A stretch of 8,548 nucleotides of DNA from Fidelibacterota bacterium. GTDB taxonomy: Bacteria > Fidelibacterota > UBA2242 > JAFGTP01. Below are positions 6,548-8,548 of the stretch, piece by piece; position 1 is the first letter of the stretch; each line of letters opens with the position of its first letter. The translations under genes were made by a program, and so were the position numbers. The stretch lies in the NCBI GenBank assembly GCA_021734005.1, contig JAIPJV010000075.1:1-8548 (forward strand), in the 5' to 3' direction. The notes beneath the pieces are model-generated. The model saw only the letters and a list, made by a program, of their open reading frames with translations, searched no databases and was not told the origin of the DNA.

Positions 6548-8056
6548 CTAATATTCCAGGTTATACAGCAGAGCCACAATTCTGTCCTGGAGATCATTTA
6601 TACAGCTGGTTGGAGTTGGATAATGATTGACAAGAATTGAAAAAATATATTCTCGACCATTTTTTGCAGTTACATAACCGGAATGAGCGCGAACATGACC
6701 TACATAACCTGTTTTGGCATGCACATGACCGGAGACATTGTAGCCTTCAAATCTATTTCCCAGAGTGCCATCAACTCCACCAATAGGTAAAGATTTTAAA
6801 TAGGTATTATAAGCCGGACTGGTTTTCATTGTCTGGAGAATTTTGCCAATTTGAAAGGGAGTTACAAGATTGTGGCGGGAAAGTCCGGAACCATCTCGAA
6901 TGAAAATACCGGCCGGATCAATTCCAATGTCTTCAAACCATTCATTTTCCACCTCAATTCCGGCTTGATTTGTGCCCTTGTTTTTTACTTCTGCTCCCAG
7001 TGTTTTTTGTAATGTTTCAGCATAGAAATTTTGGCTGACCTTGTTTAAAGTATGAACGATTGTATCCAATTTTACTGAATTGTGAGCAAATAAAAGCTGT
7101 CTGTTATCATAGCTGGAGTCTGAAATCTGCATCTTATCAATATCTACAATTTTATTAAATTCAATATCAGCATCGTTGAGGCATTTTTTGAATCCAGTCA
7201 GAAAATAATTAGTTGGATCATTGACCGTTACCCAGTCAACAATAGTATCTGAATCAATGCTAATTGATCCGAAAACTCTTACGCTGTCAGAATTGGTATA
7301 CCTGTGAAAATCTATGGATTGCTGGGAATCCGGGTGCACTGTCGTTAGTTCATTTTTTAGATTCATATAATCGGGAATTGGTTTTTGCATAATATTGGCC
7401 AAAGCTCCAATGGAATCACCGGGAGTAAAATAGAGATCCATGCAATTATCGTTATAGGAAAGTCCGCTGGTTTTGGCAGCATAATAATAGGAGAGATCAT
7501 TGTGTTCCCAGCCACTGCCAAGGCCCTGATCGGAAAAGATATTGTCATCACCAATTATCTTACCCTCGATTTTATTTATTCCTAATTTTTTCAGGCTGTC
7601 AGCCCAGGATTGGAAAATGTGCTCAATCTTGCCTTCATAATAGCGACCGGAAATAGCCGGATCACCAGAACCTTTTATCCAGAGATCACCTTTTAGAATA
7701 CCATCCTCGATTTTTCCATCCGTATATATTCGAGTCTCATAAGTATAATCTTCGCCTAAAATATCCAGAGTGGCAGCCGTAGTTATCAGTTTCATATTAC
7801 TGGCTGGCATAAAAAGGTCGTGGGCATTTCGGGAATAGACAATCGCCCCGGTTCTAGGCTCCATAATATAGATTCCAAAATGGGCAGGCTGAAAACGGGG
7901 CTGATTTATCAGATAATCAATACGTGAATTAAAGTCTCTTATATTATGAATTGAAACCATCCGCTGTTCAGGTAATGCGGGAGCCGGCCTTTGTGAACAT
8001 TTAATAAAAAACACAGCAAAAATAAGGAGCACTACTGCATAAAATTTTAATTTCAT
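6548..8056 (-). CDS. dacB: D-alanyl-D-alanine carboxypeptidase/endopeptidase, PBP4 (peptidase S13) type
   Basis: A 502-residue low-molecular-mass penicillin-binding protein that trims the terminal D-Ala of stem peptides and cuts D-Ala-mDAP cross-links in the periplasm. The three active-site motifs are S86-N-M-K89 (MPASNMK), S341-Q-N343 (KVSQNFYAE) and K448-T-G450 (HAKTGYVG). The long stretch of about 250 residues between the first two motifs and about 107 between the last two matches S13 enzymes, which carry two extra domains inside the transpeptidase fold. DGSGLSRHNLVTP and SGLSYNDNC are further family marks. The N-terminus (KLK, hydrophobic residues 5-18, then C20) looks like a lipoprotein leader, but FIKC is a poor lipobox. 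If C20 is not lipidated, the segment could act as an uncleaved anchor. The ATG overlaps the TGA of the GH3 gene (ATGA) with AAAAGGAA 6 bases upstream. The two genes therefore act as a coupled peptidoglycan pair. Length agrees with PBP4 (about 480). The symbol is by family. Confidence 0.94.
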   Translation of the reverse strand: MKLKFYAVVLLIFAVFFIKCSQRPAPALPEQRMVSIHNIRDFNSRIDYLINQPRFQPAHFGIYIMEPRTGAIVYSRNAHDLFMPASNMKLITTAATLDILGEDYTYETRIYTDGKIEDGILKGDLWIKGSGDPAISGRYYEGKIEHIFQSWADSLKKLGINKIEGKIIGDDNIFSDQGLGSGWEHNDLSYYYAAKTSGLSYNDNCMDLYFTPGDSIGALANIMQKPIPDYMNLKNELTTVHPDSQQSIDFHRYTNSDSVRVFGSISIDSDTIVDWVTVNDPTNYFLTGFKKCLNDADIEFNKIVDIDKMQISDSSYDNRQLLFAHNSVKLDTIVHTLNKVSQNFYAETLQKTLGAEVKNKGTNQAGIEVENEWFEDIGIDPAGIFIRDGSGLSRHNLVTPFQIGKILQTMKTSPAYNTYLKSLPIGGVDGTLGNRFEGYNVSGHVHAKTGYVGHVRAHSGYVTAKNGREYIFSILVNHYPTPTSCINDLQDRIVALLYNLEY

Positions 8057-8548
8057 GATAAATTCCTTTTAAGTTTCATTATTCTGCTAAAAGATTCATC
8101 TATTCTTGCTTTGCTTATCCGTCCTTTTTCAACCAGATTTTTTATGGTCTGAAATGTTATCTTAGCAATATTGGCATTGTACTGCATAACGTTACTATTT
8201 AGAATTATATCCACACCTGCATTAATAGCCAATTCTACAGCATCTTCATAATTGTAATTTAAGCGAATGGCTCCCATATTGAGATCATCGGAAATTACAA
8301 CGCCATCATAGCCCATTCTCCTGCGCAATAGATCGGTAATAATAGAGCGGGACAATGTGGCAGGATGAGATTCATCAAAATCCTGAATTAAAATGTGGGC
8401 TGTCAAAATTGCATCAACCATGTTATTATCTATAAAATATTGGTAGGGCTTTATTTCCTTTTCATTCCAGCTTTCTGTTGCATCTACAAAATCATGGTGG
8501 GAATCGTCCATAGTGCTGCCATGACCGGGAAAATGTTTCAGGCAGGAT
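8053..8548 (-). CDS. nagZ: GH3 beta-N-acetylglucosaminidase, NagZ-like (N-terminus cut by window edge)
   Basis: C-terminal part (about 165 residues) of a GH3 enzyme that releases GlcNAc from muropeptides or other N-acetylglucosaminides. The frame is open to the right edge: before the internal Met at 8511 it reads KHFPGHGST (8512-8538), a core GH3/NagZ motif, so that Met is not the start. DDSHH follows. Its Asp-His is the usual NagZ acid/base dyad on a flexible loop. GVVISDDLNM holds the nucleophile Asp (codon 8287-8289), as in GVIFSDDLSM of NagZ. The protein ends with RIDESFSRIMKLK right after the barrel, so no second GH3 domain or fused beta-lactamase domain follows. Whether it is cytosolic (recycling) or exported cannot be seen because the N-terminus is missing. 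Its TGA overlaps the dacB ATG, so the two are co-translated. Family and active site are confident; the nagZ symbol is tentative. Confidence 0.9.
   Translation of the reverse strand, partial: SCLKHFPGHGSTMDDSHHDFVDATESWNEKEIKPYQYFIDNNMVDAILTAHILIQDFDESHPATLSRSIITDLLRRRMGYDGVVISDDLNMGAIRLNYNYEDAVELAINAGVDIILNSNVMQYNANIAKITFQTIKNLVEKGRISKARIDESFSRIMKLKRNLS
8063..8070 (-). promoter_or_regulatory. Ribosome binding site of dacB, inside the GH3 gene
   Basis: AAAAGGAA on the minus strand, 6 bases before the dacB ATG and inside the end of the GH3 gene. It supports the chosen dacB start and coupled translation of the pair. Confidence 0.7.

Noticed and set aside
7451..7459. SYN (residues 200-202) as the SxN motif of the PBP4 protein
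   Set aside because: Its spacing to SxxK and KTG does not fit S13 enzymes. SQN at 341-343 in KVSQNFYAE fits both spacing and context, so SYN is only a conserved non-catalytic segment.
8053..8511. A complete 152-residue gene starting at the Met at 8511
   Set aside because: The same frame continues upstream with KHFPGHGST, the conserved GH3 motif, up to the window edge. The Met is internal and the gene is truncated by the window.

Overview
The window is a compact, low-GC (about 40% by eye) bacterial chromosome segment with nine protein-coding genes. Eight lie on the minus strand and only the ribonuclease HI gene is on the plus strand. Two genes run off the ends: a GH20 beta-hexosaminidase at the left and a GH3 NagZ-like glycosidase at the right. 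No RNA genes, insertion sequences, phage genes or CRISPR arrays are visible, and no gene-free stretch exceeds about 140 bases. Sec and lipoprotein-type leaders, a PBP4-type carboxypeptidase and secreted sugar hydrolases suggest a Gram-negative bacterium. The gene mix would fit one of the lesser-known relatives of Bacteroidetes (FCB group), but this placement is weak because no marker gene is present.

Right block (8548 to 5320 and on to 4224, read on the minus strand). A GH3 beta-N-acetylglucosaminidase overlaps by ATGA with a PBP4/DacB-type D-Ala-D-Ala carboxypeptidase. An M20D metallo-amidohydrolase follows, then an exported alpha/beta hydrolase of the MetX structural family. The first two form a translationally coupled pair acting on peptidoglycan sugars and peptides. 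The last two are co-directional after short gaps and may or may not be co-transcribed. A short octamer tandem repeat sits in the leader of the amidohydrolase gene.

Left block (3570 to 1, minus strand). A HemW-type radical SAM heme chaperone gene overlaps by ATGA with a small single-domain cupin gene. 33 bases further on is a secreted GH20 beta-N-acetylhexosaminidase. The spacing indicates one operon. The ribonuclease HI gene diverges from hemW across a 136-base AT-rich gap and converges on the MetX-like gene.

Together, GH20, GH3 and PBP4 (and perhaps the amidohydrolase) suggest cell-wall or amino-sugar turnover next to housekeeping functions (rnhA, hemW). I see no clearly new defence, mobile or secondary-metabolite system. 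The points most worth a second look are the octamer repeat, the exported MetX-fold hydrolase and the HemW-cupin coupling.
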